Assembly: GCA_017548445.1 (NCBI GenBank)
Contig: JAFYZZ010000016.1
Coordinates: 1 to 56,137 of the forward strand
Length of the DNA: 56,137 bases
Direction of reading: 5' to 3'
Source: Bacteroidales bacterium
GTDB taxonomy: Bacteria > Bacteroidota > Bacteroidia > Bacteroidales > UBA932
Both the position numbers and the translations under genes were made by a program. The notes beneath the pieces were generated by a model. It was not told where the DNA came from. It did no database searches and saw only the letters and a list, made by a program, of their open reading frames with translations. Each line of letters starts with the position of its first letter. The stretch's first letter is position 1. Shown here piece by piece: positions 42,078 to 50,548 of the stretch.

Positions 42078-43819
42078 TGAAGTTTTCCTTCAGACATATC
42101 CCTGAACGCAGCAAGCTTCTGCTGCTCAGCCTGATGGTCGGCGTGCTCTCCGGGTGCGCCGCCTCTCTTTTGGACTGGGCCATCCACGCCATCAAGCGGC
42201 TCCTTAACCAGGGCTTCCATTCCGCCTACGATTGGCAGTACCTGGTGTTCCCGGGCATCGGTATGCTCGTCTCACTGCTGCTGGTGCGCTTCCTCATCCG
42301 CGACAACATCAGCCACGGCGTCACCCGCGCCCTGCTGGCCGTATCGCGCAACGACTCCAAAATCAAGCCCCACAACACTTGGTCTTCGATGCTGACCTCC
42401 AGCATCACCATCGGTTTCGGCGGTTCCGTGGGTGCCGAGGCACCCATCGTCTATACGGGCGCGGCCATCGGGTCCAATCTGGGCCGGCTTTTTGGCCTCT
42501 CGTACCGCAACATCACGCTCCTGCTGGGCTGCGGTGCCGCCGGGGCCGTGGCAGGCATCTTCAAGGCGCCCCTCGCGGGCGTGCTCTTCACGCTGGAGAT
42601 CCTGCTCTTCAACGTTTCGATGAAGTCGCTGCTGCCGCTGCTGATCTCTACTATCTCGGCAACGGTGGTATCCTATATCTTCCGGGGGCAGACGCCGGTT
42701 TTCGCCTGTACGCTCACGCCGTTCTCGATGGGGAACATCCCGTTCTACATCGTCCTGGGCGTCTTCGGCGGCCTGGGCTCGCTGTACTTTATGCGCACGA
42801 CGCTCTTCCTGGAAGACCGCATCGGCAAGATCGGGAATCCCTATCTGCGCTGGGGCGTCTGCGCCTTGACGCTCGGCTTGCTGATCTTCCTCTTCCCGCC
42901 GCTTTACGGCGAGGGCTACGACTCGCTGGGCGCGCTGCTGAACGGGCGTGAACTGGACCTGGAGGGACGAACGCTGCTTTCTTCGCTGCTGGGCTCGGAG
43001 TGGGGCGTTCCGCTGTTTTTCGCGCTCATCTTCTTCCTGAAGGTGCTGGCGATGACGGCCACCAACGCCGGTGGGGGTGTGGGCGGCACTTTCGGCCCCA
43101 CGCTGTTCGCGGGCGCCATCCTGGGCTTCTTCTTCGCGCGTTGCTGCAACCTGCTGGGTTTCAGCGTGCCGGAGCAGAATTTCGCGCTCGTGGGGATGGC
43201 CGCGCTGATGGCGGGCGTGATGCAGGCGCCGATGACGGCGATCTTCCTCATCGCCGAGATTTCCGGCGGTTACGAGTTGCTGATCCCGTTGATCCTGACC
43301 TCTACCGTGGCCTTCGGGACGCTGCGCATCTTCGAGAAGTATTCCATCTATACCAAGCGTATCGCGCAGAGCGGCGACCTACTGACGCACGACAGCGACC
43401 AGGCGGTGCTGACGCTGATGCACGTGGACGACCTGATCCGCGACAAGTATCCGCGGGTGCAGATCAACGCCACACTGCGCGAGGTGGCTTCCGTCGTGGC
43501 CGGAACCGATGCCGCCGTGCTGGCGGTCATCGACCGGAAGGGGCGTTTCCAGGGGATGATTGACCTGGCCACCGCCCGCAAGCCGCTGCTGGATCAGTCC
43601 AAGTACGATTCGTGGCACGTCTACAATATTATGGAGGCGGCGCCGGATTTCATTTATGCGGGGGAGAAGATGGAGTCGGTGATGGCGAAGTTCGACCGCA
43701 CCGGCGCATGGCGTCTTCCGGTGCTGGATTCTGAGCGCAAGTATCTGGGGTTCATCTCCAAGTCCCGCTTACTGATGGCCTACCGCGCCGAACTCAAGGA
43801 AATTGCTTCCGAAGACTAG
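42077..43819 (+). CDS. ClC-family chloride channel/transporter with CBS domains
   Basis: 580 aa. The ClC membrane domain (about residues 1-430) has 10 or more hydrophobic segments. GGSVGAEAPIVYTG at 115-128 corresponds to the GxEGP filter, with E121 at the gating-glutamate position, so channel-like or exchanger behaviour is possible. GGGVGGTFGPTLFAGA near residue 330 is the second conserved filter region. The C-terminal part holds paired CBS domains (LMHVDDLIRDKYPRV to AVIDRKGRFQGMI, then IMEAAPDFIYAGEKM), which usually sense adenine nucleotides. Start GTG overlaps the previous stop. The dtd gene follows by three bases. Confidence 0.94.
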   Translation: MKFSFRHIPERSKLLLLSLMVGVLSGCAASLLDWAIHAIKRLLNQGFHSAYDWQYLVFPGIGMLVSLLLVRFLIRDNISHGVTRALLAVSRNDSKIKPHNTWSSMLTSSITIGFGGSVGAEAPIVYTGAAIGSNLGRLFGLSYRNITLLLGCGAAGAVAGIFKAPLAGVLFTLEILLFNVSMKSLLPLLISTISATVVSYIFRGQTPVFACTLTPFSMGNIPFYIVLGVFGGLGSLYFMRTTLFLEDRIGKIGNPYLRWGVCALTLGLLIFLFPPLYGEGYDSLGALLNGRELDLEGRTLLSSLLGSEWGVPLFFALIFFLKVLAMTATNAGGGVGGTFGPTLFAGAILGFFFARCCNLLGFSVPEQNFALVGMAALMAGVMQAPMTAIFLIAEISGGYELLIPLILTSTVAFGTLRIFEKYSIYTKRIAQSGDLLTHDSDQAVLTLMHVDDLIRDKYPRVQINATLREVASVVAGTDAAVLAVIDRKGRFQGMIDLATARKPLLDQSKYDSWHVYNIMEAAPDFIYAGEKMESVMAKFDRTGAWRLPVLDSERKYLGFISKSRLLMAYRAELKEIASED

Positions 43820-43822
43820 AAT

Positions 43823-44275
43823 ATGCGAGTAGTGATTCAACGGGTTTCTGAGGCGTCGGTGACGATTGGCGGTGAGGTCCGGTCGGCGATCGGGCAGGGG
43901 CTGCTGGTGCTGCTGGGCATCGGGCCGGACGACGGGGCGGAGGATATCGACTGGCTGGTGCGCAAGGTGGCCGGCCTGCGGATCTTCGACGACGAGGCCG
44001 GGGTGATGAACCGGAGCGTCGTGGAAGTCGGGGGCGAGGCGCTGGTGGTGAGCCAGTTCACCCTGATGGCTTCTACCAAAAAGGGCAACCGGCCGTCCTA
44101 TATCGGAGCAGCTGGTCACGAGCTTGCGATTCCTTTGTATGAGTCTTTCTGCCAGGCGCTTGGCGCCGCCATCGGACGCCCGGTGGGTACCGGCGAGTTC
44201 GGCGCCAATATGCAGGTCGCCCTGGTGAACGACGGCCCTGTTACCATTTGCATCGACTCGAAGAATAGAATTTAG
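43823..44275 (+). CDS. dtd: D-aminoacyl-tRNA deacylase
   Basis: 150 aa, full length. Dtd removes D-amino acids (and Gly mischarged to tRNA-Ala) from tRNA through RNA-based chemistry. Motifs: [15 protein letters not shown] at the N-terminus, [17 protein letters not shown] near residue 77 (the S-Q-F-T-L box) and [12 protein letters not shown] at the C-terminus (the NxGPVT cross-subunit Gly-cisPro). The last gene of the ClC operon; its stop codon overlaps the left arm of a palindrome that lies between it and the convergent TPR gene. Confidence 0.97.
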   Translation: MRVVIQRVSEASVTIGGEVRSAIGQGLLVLLGIGPDDGAEDIDWLVRKVAGLRIFDDEAGVMNRSVVEVGGEALVVSQFTLMASTKKGNRPSYIGAAGHELAIPLYESFCQALGAAIGRPVGTGEFGANMQVALVNDGPVTICIDSKNRI

Positions 44276-44374
44276 CTTGCCTCTCCTCGCGGGCGGCCAG
44301 AAATTATTTTTCGTGCGGTTGCCCGAAAAACCAATTTCTGCTCCGCCCTCCGCAACGCCAACGCACGGCAAGCT
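44274..44374. repeat. 100-bp imperfect palindrome between convergent genes
   Basis: Outer arms AGCTTGCC (44274-44281) and GGCAAGCT (44367-44374) pair, and inner arms 44291-44313 and 44324-44348 pair over GGGCGG, CAGAAATT and TTTTTCG. The sequence is not the same as the type I or II cores. It may act as a terminator for both neighbours. Confidence 0.65.
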
Positions 44375-44376
44375 CG

Positions 44377-45534
44377 TTACTCGTTTATGAAGAAGAGTTC
44401 GGCGGTCATCCGCTCGACGCCGGAATCGGCGATTTCCCGGCCGCGGGAGCCGGATGCGAAGGCCGCCTGGGCTTTCTTGTACCAGGCGAGGGCTGACCTG
44501 TAGTCTTTCTTGTATTCGTAGCACTGCGCGACCATATAGAGGGCGGCATAGTGTTGGGGATTGATTTCCAGCAGCTTGTTGTATTCGCTGATGCAGAGGT
44601 CCCACTTTCCGTATTTGTAAGCGGACAGGGCGTAGTTCTGGTGCGTGGCGGCGATGTTGGCGACGGTCCGCGGGTCCGGCTTGAGCCGTTCGAGGGCTTT
44701 ATCGTACCATTGGGCCCAGTCCGAATGCTGCAGGTCGCTCTTCAGTCTGGCGATGGTGATCGCCAGACCAGTGTCCGTGGAATCCTGCTGCCAGGCCTTT
44801 TCGAATTCCTGCTCGGCGGCCCAGGTCCTGCCGAATTTCTGTGCGCATTGGCCCAGGTAGTAATGCACGGCATAGCCGTCGTCGCCGAGCCGGTTCATCC
44901 GGGTGAAATCGGCATCGGCGGCCTCATATTGCTCCTTGGCGAAATGCGCCACGCCGCTGACCGGAAGGATGGTGAGGTTGTCGGGTTCCTCGGCCAGGAA
45001 GGCGCCCGTCAGCGCGAGCACCTCGTCATATTGCTCCCGCCCGAGCAGGATGCCGCATAGCTTGTTGAGCACGGCGTCGTTGTGCGGACGGCGGTCCAGC
45101 GCCCGGCGGTAGTACCATTCGGCGGAATCGCGCCGTTCCAGCTGGTTGAAGGCGTCCCCGAGCAGCGAAACTACCTGCGTGATGGAGTCCCGTTGCAGGA
45201 TTTCGCGTCCGAAACCGATGGCCGCCTCGTACTGTTTGCCACGGTACAGAAGGTTCATCAGGCGAAGCTTGTAGAGCAGATTCTCCGGCTGGAGTTCAGC
45301 AAGCAGGGTGTATTGCGCCAGGGCCTCTGCGGAATTGCCACTCTGGTAATGGCAGTCCGCCAGTTCCTCCAGCAGGACAGGTTGCGGACCCTGTTCGGCC
45401 ATCATCTGCGTCAGCGTGCCGATGGCTTCGTCGTACTTCCATAGCTGCTTGAGCTCCCTCACCGTGGTAATGTCCTGGGCCGCGAGCGGAAATGCGGACA
45501 GGAAGAACAGGATGAGGGAGACTCTGCAGCGCAT
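44377..45534 (-). CDS. Exported tetratricopeptide-repeat protein
   Basis: 385 aa with a signal peptide (SLILFFLSAFPLAAQ). At least seven TPR-like helix pairs can be seen, for example LLEELADCHYQSGNSAEALAQY, VSLLGDAFNQLERRDSAEWYYRRAL and YALSAYKYGKWDLCISEYNKLLEINPQHYAALY. TPR proteins act as scaffolds, here in the periplasm. It lies 11 bases after the BlaR1-like gene and is probably the third gene of the blaI-blaR operon, which suggests a part in the envelope response that operon controls. No specific partner can be named. Confidence 0.88.
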   Translation of the reverse strand: MRCRVSLILFFLSAFPLAAQDITTVRELKQLWKYDEAIGTLTQMMAEQGPQPVLLEELADCHYQSGNSAEALAQYTLLAELQPENLLYKLRLMNLLYRGKQYEAAIGFGREILQRDSITQVVSLLGDAFNQLERRDSAEWYYRRALDRRPHNDAVLNKLCGILLGREQYDEVLALTGAFLAEEPDNLTILPVSGVAHFAKEQYEAADADFTRMNRLGDDGYAVHYYLGQCAQKFGRTWAAEQEFEKAWQQDSTDTGLAITIARLKSDLQHSDWAQWYDKALERLKPDPRTVANIAATHQNYALSAYKYGKWDLCISEYNKLLEINPQHYAALYMVAQCYEYKKDYRSALAWYKKAQAAFASGSRGREIADSGVERMTAELFFINE

Positions 45535-45545
45535 AGGTAGAAAGT

Positions 45546-47042
45546 TTATTGTTTTTTGGTCGTGATGAGGATGACGCCGTTCTTGGCTTCTTCGCCGTAT
45601 TTCTCGACGGTGGCGGCATCCTTGAGGACTTCCATCGATTCGATGGTGGAAGGATCGATTTCTTTCAGTTTGCCGGTGTCGAGTTTCTTGCCGTCCAGGA
45701 TGACCAGCGGCTCACCGGCGCCGTCGTTGTACCGAATGGAAATGGAACTGCTGGGACCGTTATTATAGGAAACCACTCCCGTAAAATCTTGCTTCTGCTC
45801 GTCGCCCCTCAGTTTGAAGATGACCGGGAACTGGTAGGTGACCTTTACGGGCTTGCCGCCCTGCTCGCCGGGAGTCCAGTTGGGGGAGGTGGAAAGCACG
45901 CGGACGGCTTCGGCGTCCAGCAGCGGGTGAACGCCGCGCAGGACTTTGACGTCACGGACGGCGCCGTCTTCACAGACGGTAAACTGAACCATCACCCGAC
46001 CCTGGATCTCGGCAACCTTGGCATCTTCCGGATACTTCAGGTTCTGGGCGACCCATTGGGCGAATTCATTGGCATTGCCGCCGTTGAACGTAGGCTTCTT
46101 CTCGATCTGGGCAAAAGGAACGGCCTTGTCCGTGCTGTCGGGGGCCGCCGTGGCGGCAGGCGTATCCACGATCATTATGCCGGAGGCAGCGGGGCGGATT
46201 TCCGCCCGCACGGGATTGCACAGGAACATCGTTCCCGCGAGGAAGGGGAGGAGACCCGCATAGGCGAGGCGCATCCATCCCGAAGTGGGTTTGTGCTGCA
46301 TCATCGTGATTCTTTGTTTGAGTTTGGCGTGGTTGAAGCCGTTGGCCAGGGAGAAACGCTGCTCTCCCACGGCTTTCCTGACCAGCAATAATTGATATGA
46401 GGTAGCATCGATGCCTTTTCGGATGAGGCCTTCGTCGGCCTCGTATTCGTGCAGGAGCTTGAGTTCCGCACGGGCCATCCAGGCGAGGGGATTAAACCAG
46501 TGCAGGGCGTTCACGGCGGTCATCAGCAGAATGTCAAGCGAGTGATGCGCACGGATGTGCTGCAGTTCGTGTCCGAGGATGGCGGGGTATTTCTCGTAGT
46601 CGTCACGGCTCATCACGATGTGGCGGGCCCAGCTGAACGAGGGGATGTCACGGTCCACCAGGGTGAGCCGGCAGCCGTCGAGCGGCTGTGTGGCGCCGCC
46701 GCGGATGATGCGGCGCGTGCGGACGGCGGATACAAGGCAGAGCGCCACGATCGCGGTCACGCCCGCCGCGTAGAGCAGCAGGAGCCAGGGGAAAGGGGCG
46801 GCGGAAGCCCCGGCGGGCTCGCCGACCATCTCCAGCGTCCCTACCGCAACGGGGAGGGATTCCGGCAGGATCACCGTGCGCAGCCGCAGCAGCGGCAGCA
46901 GGTGGCAGACGACCGTTCCGACGAGCAGGGCGATGCGGTTGAAGCGGAATAGGGAGGTCCGCCGCATCACCAGCAGGTAAAACGCGTAGAAGAGGGCCAG
47001 GTACAGGCTGGCGCGCGCGATATAAAGCAGGAAGGGTGTCAT
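45546..47042 (-). CDS. BlaR1-like M56 peptidase fused to TonB-C and receptor-plug domains
   Basis: 498 aa inner-membrane protein. Four hydrophobic segments (about 5-25, 35-55, 85-105, 258-275) frame an M56 zinc peptidase with HELQH at 158-162 and a second motif near EYEAD at 199-203. Residues about 330-412 form a TonB C-terminal domain (GRVMVQFTVCEDGAV), and 440-498 resemble a TonB-receptor plug (PLVILDGKKL, then IESMEVLKDAATVEKYG). In BlaR1 systems the peptidase cleaves the BlaI repressor after an envelope signal. The penicillin-binding sensor domain of classical BlaR1 is missing, so the signal may be sensed by the TonB or plug part. Start ATG overlaps the blaI stop. Confidence 0.92.
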   Translation of the reverse strand: MTPFLLYIARASLYLALFYAFYLLVMRRTSLFRFNRIALLVGTVVCHLLPLLRLRTVILPESLPVAVGTLEMVGEPAGASAAPFPWLLLLYAAGVTAIVALCLVSAVRTRRIIRGGATQPLDGCRLTLVDRDIPSFSWARHIVMSRDDYEKYPAILGHELQHIRAHHSLDILLMTAVNALHWFNPLAWMARAELKLLHEYEADEGLIRKGIDATSYQLLLVRKAVGEQRFSLANGFNHAKLKQRITMMQHKPTSGWMRLAYAGLLPFLAGTMFLCNPVRAEIRPAASGIMIVDTPAATAAPDSTDKAVPFAQIEKKPTFNGGNANEFAQWVAQNLKYPEDAKVAEIQGRVMVQFTVCEDGAVRDVKVLRGVHPLLDAEAVRVLSTSPNWTPGEQGGKPVKVTYQFPVIFKLRGDEQKQDFTGVVSYNNGPSSSISIRYNDGAGEPLVILDGKKLDTGKLKEIDPSTIESMEVLKDAATVEKYGEEAKNGVILITTKKQ

Positions 47043-47404
47043 TTCCGTTTGCTTTCGATGGTGGCGATGAGGGCCTTGAGTTCCTCGAGATCCATCTTGT
47101 CGTCCTCGACGAACTGGGACACGAGCATCGAGTAAGAGTTGCCGTAGTAACGCGCCACGAGGTCGCCGACGGTCGAGCCGCGGTATTCCTTCTCGGAGAT
47201 GGCGGGGGAGTAGCAGAAACTGTTCGCCATCGGCTTCCGTGTCAGGAAACCCTTGTCTTCCAGGAACTTGACCTGCGTGGCTACGGTGTTGTACGAGGGC
47301 TTGGGATCGGGAATCCGGGCCACGATGTCCCGGATGAACAGGTCGCCGTGCTGCCAGACGATCTGCATAATCTCTTCTTCTTTGGCGGTGAGTCTTTGTC
47401 TCAT
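47039..47404 (-). CDS. BlaI/MecI-family transcriptional repressor
   Basis: 121 aa. The winged helix (LTAKEEEIMQIVWQHGDLFIRDIVARIPDPKPSYNTVATQVKFLEDKGFLTRK, seen in pieces) is typical of BlaI, and the C-terminal helices give the dimer and cleavage region. It should repress its own operon until the M56 partner cleaves it. The operator is probably near the -7 box at 47424, though I see no clear BlaI dyad. Its ATG at 47404 was preferred over a TTG-type start upstream, which would lie within the promoter. Its stop overlaps the M56 gene start (ATGA). Confidence 0.93.
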   Translation of the reverse strand: MRQRLTAKEEEIMQIVWQHGDLFIRDIVARIPDPKPSYNTVATQVKFLEDKGFLTRKPMANSFCYSPAISEKEYRGSTVGDLVARYYGNSYSMLVSQFVEDDKMDLEELKALIATIESKRK

Positions 47405-47423
47405 AATCGCAATGTTTCCACTG

Positions 47424-47431
47424 CAAATATA
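47424..47431 (-). promoter_or_regulatory. -7 box for the blaI operon
   Basis: TATATTTG on the reverse strand, 19 bases before the blaI ATG. Confidence 0.7.
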
Positions 47432-47494
47432 CAAACAAAAATTAAAACTCCTAATATTATTCGGACTTCTCCTGCTTCTTTTCGGAATTTCTTG

Positions 47495-47623
47495 TTCCGG
47501 ACAGGCGGCTTGCCCCTGCGAACCGTAGCCGCCCGTGGCTTATGAACGGGGGGACCGCAAGCGAAGCGCAGCGGTGGGATGGAGCGAAGCGGAAGGTTCG
47601 CAGGGGCAAGCCGCCTGCCGGAA
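47495..47623 (+). repeat. Palindromic repeat element, copy D, between genes
   Basis: The arms 47495-47524 and 47595-47623 are complementary over 29 bases apart from one extra base (CCGG, CAGGCGGCTTGCCCCTGCGAAC). The core 47525-47594 carries the 31-base stretch identical to copy B (47548-47578) and begins GTAGCCGCCC like copy A in reverse. It lies six bases beyond the tex stop codon, between tex and the blaI promoter. Confidence 0.9.
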
Positions 47624-47629
47624 TCAGTA

Positions 47630-49765
47630 CTATTTCAGCAGGCGGAGGGAGATGCGGCCGCGGTCCAGGTCGACGGCGGTGACGGCCACGCGGACCTGCT
47701 GGTGCAGTTTGACGACCTTGGTGGGGTCGGTGCCGCGAGGTCCCATCTGCGACACGTGCACCAGGCCGTCGTCGTGGATGCCGATGTCCACGAAGGCGCC
47801 GAAGTTGGTGATGTTCGTCACGATGCCGGGGAGTTCCATCCCGACCTTCAGGTCGTCGATGCCGTGGATGTCCTCCGCGAAGGAGAATTCCGAGGCCTGC
47901 TCGCGCGGGTCCAGCCCCGGCTTGGCCAGTTCCTTCAGGATGTCGTTCACGGTGGGCAGGCCCGCGACGGGCGTCACGAAATCCTCCGCCTTGATCTTCG
48001 CGCAGAGTTCCGCATTGCCCACCAGTTCCCGGACCGGCACCCCCAGCGAAGCCGCCATCCGGTCCACGATGCCGTAGGACTCGGGATGCACGGCGGAGTC
48101 GTCCAGCGGATTCTCGGCCCCGCGGATGCGCAGGAAGCCCGCGCACTGCTCGAAAGCCTTCGGCCCCAGGCGCGGGACCTTCTTCAGTTCCGCCCGGCTG
48201 CGGAAACCGCCGTTCTCCGTGCGGAAGGCCACGATGTTCTCCGCCAGCGCGGGCCCGATGCCGGACACATAGGCCAGCAGGTAGGGGGATGCGGTGTTCA
48301 GCCCCACGCCCACGGCGTTCACGCAACTCTCCACGGTATTGTCCAGCTGCTCCTTCAGCAGCGTCTGGTCCACGTCGTGCTGGTACTGCCCGATACCGAG
48401 GTTTTTCGGGTCGATCTTCACGAGCTCGGCCAGCGGATCCATCAGCCGGCGGCCGATGGACACGGCGCCGCGCACCGTCACGTCCTGGTCCGGGAACTCC
48501 CGGCGGGCGATTTCGGAGGCGCTGTAGATGGAGGCGCCGTCCTCGCTGACCGTCCAGACCTTGCAGCCCTCCGGCAGCTTGATGCGCCGCATAAACTCCT
48601 CCGTCTCGCGGGATGCGGTTCCGTCGCCGATGGCCACGGCCTGGATGCCGTAGCGCTCCAGCATCTGCTGCACGGCCATAATCGACTTGACCTTCTCGTT
48701 CTGCGGCGGATGCGGATAGATGATGGTATGGTACAGCAGGCCTCCCTGCTCGTCCAGGCAGGCGATCTTGCAGCCGTTGCGGTAGCCCGGGTCGATGGCC
48801 ATCGTGCGCTTCTGCCCCACGGGGGCGCCCAGCAGCAGCTGGCGGAGGTTCTCGCCGAACACGCGGATGCTCTCGCGGTCGGCCTTCTCCTTGGCCTCGC
48901 GCAGCACCTCGCCGCTGATGGACGGCTCCAGCAGTCGCTTGAAGGAATCGGCCACGGCCTCCTTCATCTGCCCGGCGAGCGGCCCGGCGGGATAGCCGTG
49001 CTCCTGGCAGAAGTCGTAGTAGATCTTGGCGTCGCATTTTTCGGGATCGGCATCGATGCCCACGCTCAGGAAACCCTCGTTCTGCGCCCGCAGGATGGCG
49101 AGCAGATTGTGGGAGGGAATACGTTCCAGCGGCATCTTGAAATCGAAGTAGCTGCGGTATTTGGCCGCTTCCGCGCTGTCCCGGCCCGCCTTGGTGACGG
49201 TGGCCGTCACCCGCCGGCGCCGGAAGATGCCGCGAAGGTTCTCGCGGATGACCGCCGTCTCGCTCAGGCGCTCCGCGACGATGTCGCGTGCCCCCGCGAG
49301 CGCCGCGTCCACGTCGGGTACCTTGTCGCCCACGAACTTGCGGGCATCGGCCTCGGGGTTGCGCGTCTTCACGTTCCACATCAGGTCCGCCAGCGGCTCC
49401 AGCCCCAGTTCGCGGGCCACCGTGGCGCGGGTGCGCCGCTTGGGCCGCCAGGGGAGGTACAGGTCCTCCAACTCGGTGGCGGACACGCAGTTCTCGATTT
49501 TCGCGCGGAGTTCGTTCGTGAGGGCGCCCGCCTCGCCGATGACCTTGAGGATGGTCTCCTTGCGCTTCTCCATCTCGGCGAAGACGTCCACCCAGTGGCG
49601 CACTTCGGCCACCGTGGCGTCGTCCATCCCGCCCGTCTTCTCTTTGCGGTAGCGGCTGATGAAGGGGATCGTGTCGCCGTCCGCGAAGAGGTCGGCGCAA
49701 TTCTCTACCTGCCAGTCCTTCAGTCCGAGGAGGCCGGCGACGTGCTGGATATAGATTTCTTTCAT
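47630..49765 (-). CDS. tex: Tex-family RNA-binding transcription accessory protein
   Basis: 711 aa. Tex is the bacterial relative of Spt6. The order is an N-terminal helical domain (FISRYRKEKTGG, then LYLPWRPKRRTRA near residue 100), a YqgF/RNase H-like domain (AIDPGYRNGCKIACLD near residue 325, VAIGDGTASRETE), helix-hairpin-helix motifs (YVSGIGPALAENIVAF, KVPRLGPKAFEQCAGFLRI), and a C-terminal S1 domain (GMELPGIVTNITNFGAFVDIGIHDDGLVHVSQM). It probably binds RNA and affects transcription. The start ATG at 49765 overlaps the stop of the mannosyltransferase gene. A palindromic repeat (copy D) lies directly downstream. Confidence 0.96.
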   Translation of the reverse strand: MKEIYIQHVAGLLGLKDWQVENCADLFADGDTIPFISRYRKEKTGGMDDATVAEVRHWVDVFAEMEKRKETILKVIGEAGALTNELRAKIENCVSATELEDLYLPWRPKRRTRATVARELGLEPLADLMWNVKTRNPEADARKFVGDKVPDVDAALAGARDIVAERLSETAVIRENLRGIFRRRRVTATVTKAGRDSAEAAKYRSYFDFKMPLERIPSHNLLAILRAQNEGFLSVGIDADPEKCDAKIYYDFCQEHGYPAGPLAGQMKEAVADSFKRLLEPSISGEVLREAKEKADRESIRVFGENLRQLLLGAPVGQKRTMAIDPGYRNGCKIACLDEQGGLLYHTIIYPHPPQNEKVKSIMAVQQMLERYGIQAVAIGDGTASRETEEFMRRIKLPEGCKVWTVSEDGASIYSASEIARREFPDQDVTVRGAVSIGRRLMDPLAELVKIDPKNLGIGQYQHDVDQTLLKEQLDNTVESCVNAVGVGLNTASPYLLAYVSGIGPALAENIVAFRTENGGFRSRAELKKVPRLGPKAFEQCAGFLRIRGAENPLDDSAVHPESYGIVDRMAASLGVPVRELVGNAELCAKIKAEDFVTPVAGLPTVNDILKELAKPGLDPREQASEFSFAEDIHGIDDLKVGMELPGIVTNITNFGAFVDIGIHDDGLVHVSQMGPRGTDPTKVVKLHQQVRVAVTAVDLDRGRISLRLLK

Positions 49766-50487
49766 TTTGCGGGATGCAGTTTGCGGAAGCGCAGGCCCAG
49801 AACGCCCCAGAACGCCTCGCCGAAGATGCTGCCTGACATTTTGGAAGTGCCTTCCTTGCGGTTCACGAAGATCACGGGCACCTCGGCGATCTTGAAACCG
49901 AGCTTGTAGGCGGTGTATTTCATCTCGATCTGGAAGCCGTAGCCTTTCATCTTCACGGCGTCGAGGTCGATGGCCTCCAGGACTTTGCGGGAATAACACA
50001 CGAAGCCGGCCGTGCTGTCGTAGATTTTGGCGCCCAGCACGGTGCGCACGTAGATCGAGGCGCTGTAGGACATCATAATGCGCCCCATCGGCCAGTTGAC
50101 GACGTTGATGCCGTCGCAGTAGCGCGAACCGATGGCCAGATCCGCCCCTTCCTGCGTGCAGGCGGCCAGCAGGCGGGGGAGGTCCTCCGGGTTGTGGGAA
50201 AAGTCGGCGTCCATCTCGAAGATGTATTCGTAGTCCCGCTCCAGGGCCCATCTGAAGCCCGTGACGTAAGCGGTGCCAAGGCCCAGCTTGCCGCTGCGCT
50301 CCAACAGGAAAAGCCGCTCCGGATACACCTGCATCAAGGATTTTACCACGTCGGCCGTACCGTCGGGGGAACCGTCGTCTATGACGAGGATATGATAGCC
50401 GCCTTCGAGTTCGAAGACTGCCTGGATGATCCTGGAGATGTTCTCGATCTCGTTGTATGTCGGGATGATAACTAGCTTCTTTTCCAT
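49762..50487 (-). CDS. Polyprenol-phosphate mannosyltransferase-like GT2
   Basis: 241 aa family-2 glycosyltransferase of the dolichol/polyprenol-phosphate mannose synthase type. Motifs: IIPTYNEIENI, VIDDGSPDGT (nucleotide-sugar Asp), FEMDADFSHNPEDLP (D-x-D metal site), GSRYCDGI and the acceptor region GYGFQIEMKYTAYKLGF. It lacks the C-terminal membrane domain found in some homologues, so it is a soluble or peripheral enzyme. It would transfer mannose (or another hexose) from a GDP-sugar to a lipid carrier for envelope glycan assembly. Its stop overlaps the tex start (ATGA). A perfect -7 box lies seven bases before the ATG. Confidence 0.93.
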   Translation of the reverse strand: MEKKLVIIPTYNEIENISRIIQAVFELEGGYHILVIDDGSPDGTADVVKSLMQVYPERLFLLERSGKLGLGTAYVTGFRWALERDYEYIFEMDADFSHNPEDLPRLLAACTQEGADLAIGSRYCDGINVVNWPMGRIMMSYSASIYVRTVLGAKIYDSTAGFVCYSRKVLEAIDLDAVKMKGYGFQIEMKYTAYKLGFKIAEVPVIFVNRKEGTSKMSGSIFGEAFWGVLGLRFRKLHPAK

Positions 50488-50494
50488 ATTTTGT

Positions 50495-50502
50495 CAAATA
50501 TA
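50495..50502 (-). promoter_or_regulatory. -7 box close to the start codon at 50487
   Basis: TATATTTG on the reverse strand; predicted transcription start near 50490, giving a leader of about three bases. Confidence 0.7.
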
Positions 50503-50548
50503 AGAAAAAATATTTCATTATATTAGCATCGTAAAACAAAACCACATT

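Noticed and set aside
45546..47438. A 630-codon version of the M56 protein.
   Set aside because: The first 130 or so residues are the out-of-frame reading of blaI; the real start is the ATG at 47042 that overlaps the blaI stop.
47630..50545. A 971-codon version of Tex.
   Set aside because: The N-terminal third is a frame-shifted reading of the mannosyltransferase gene; family homology begins at the ATG at 49765.
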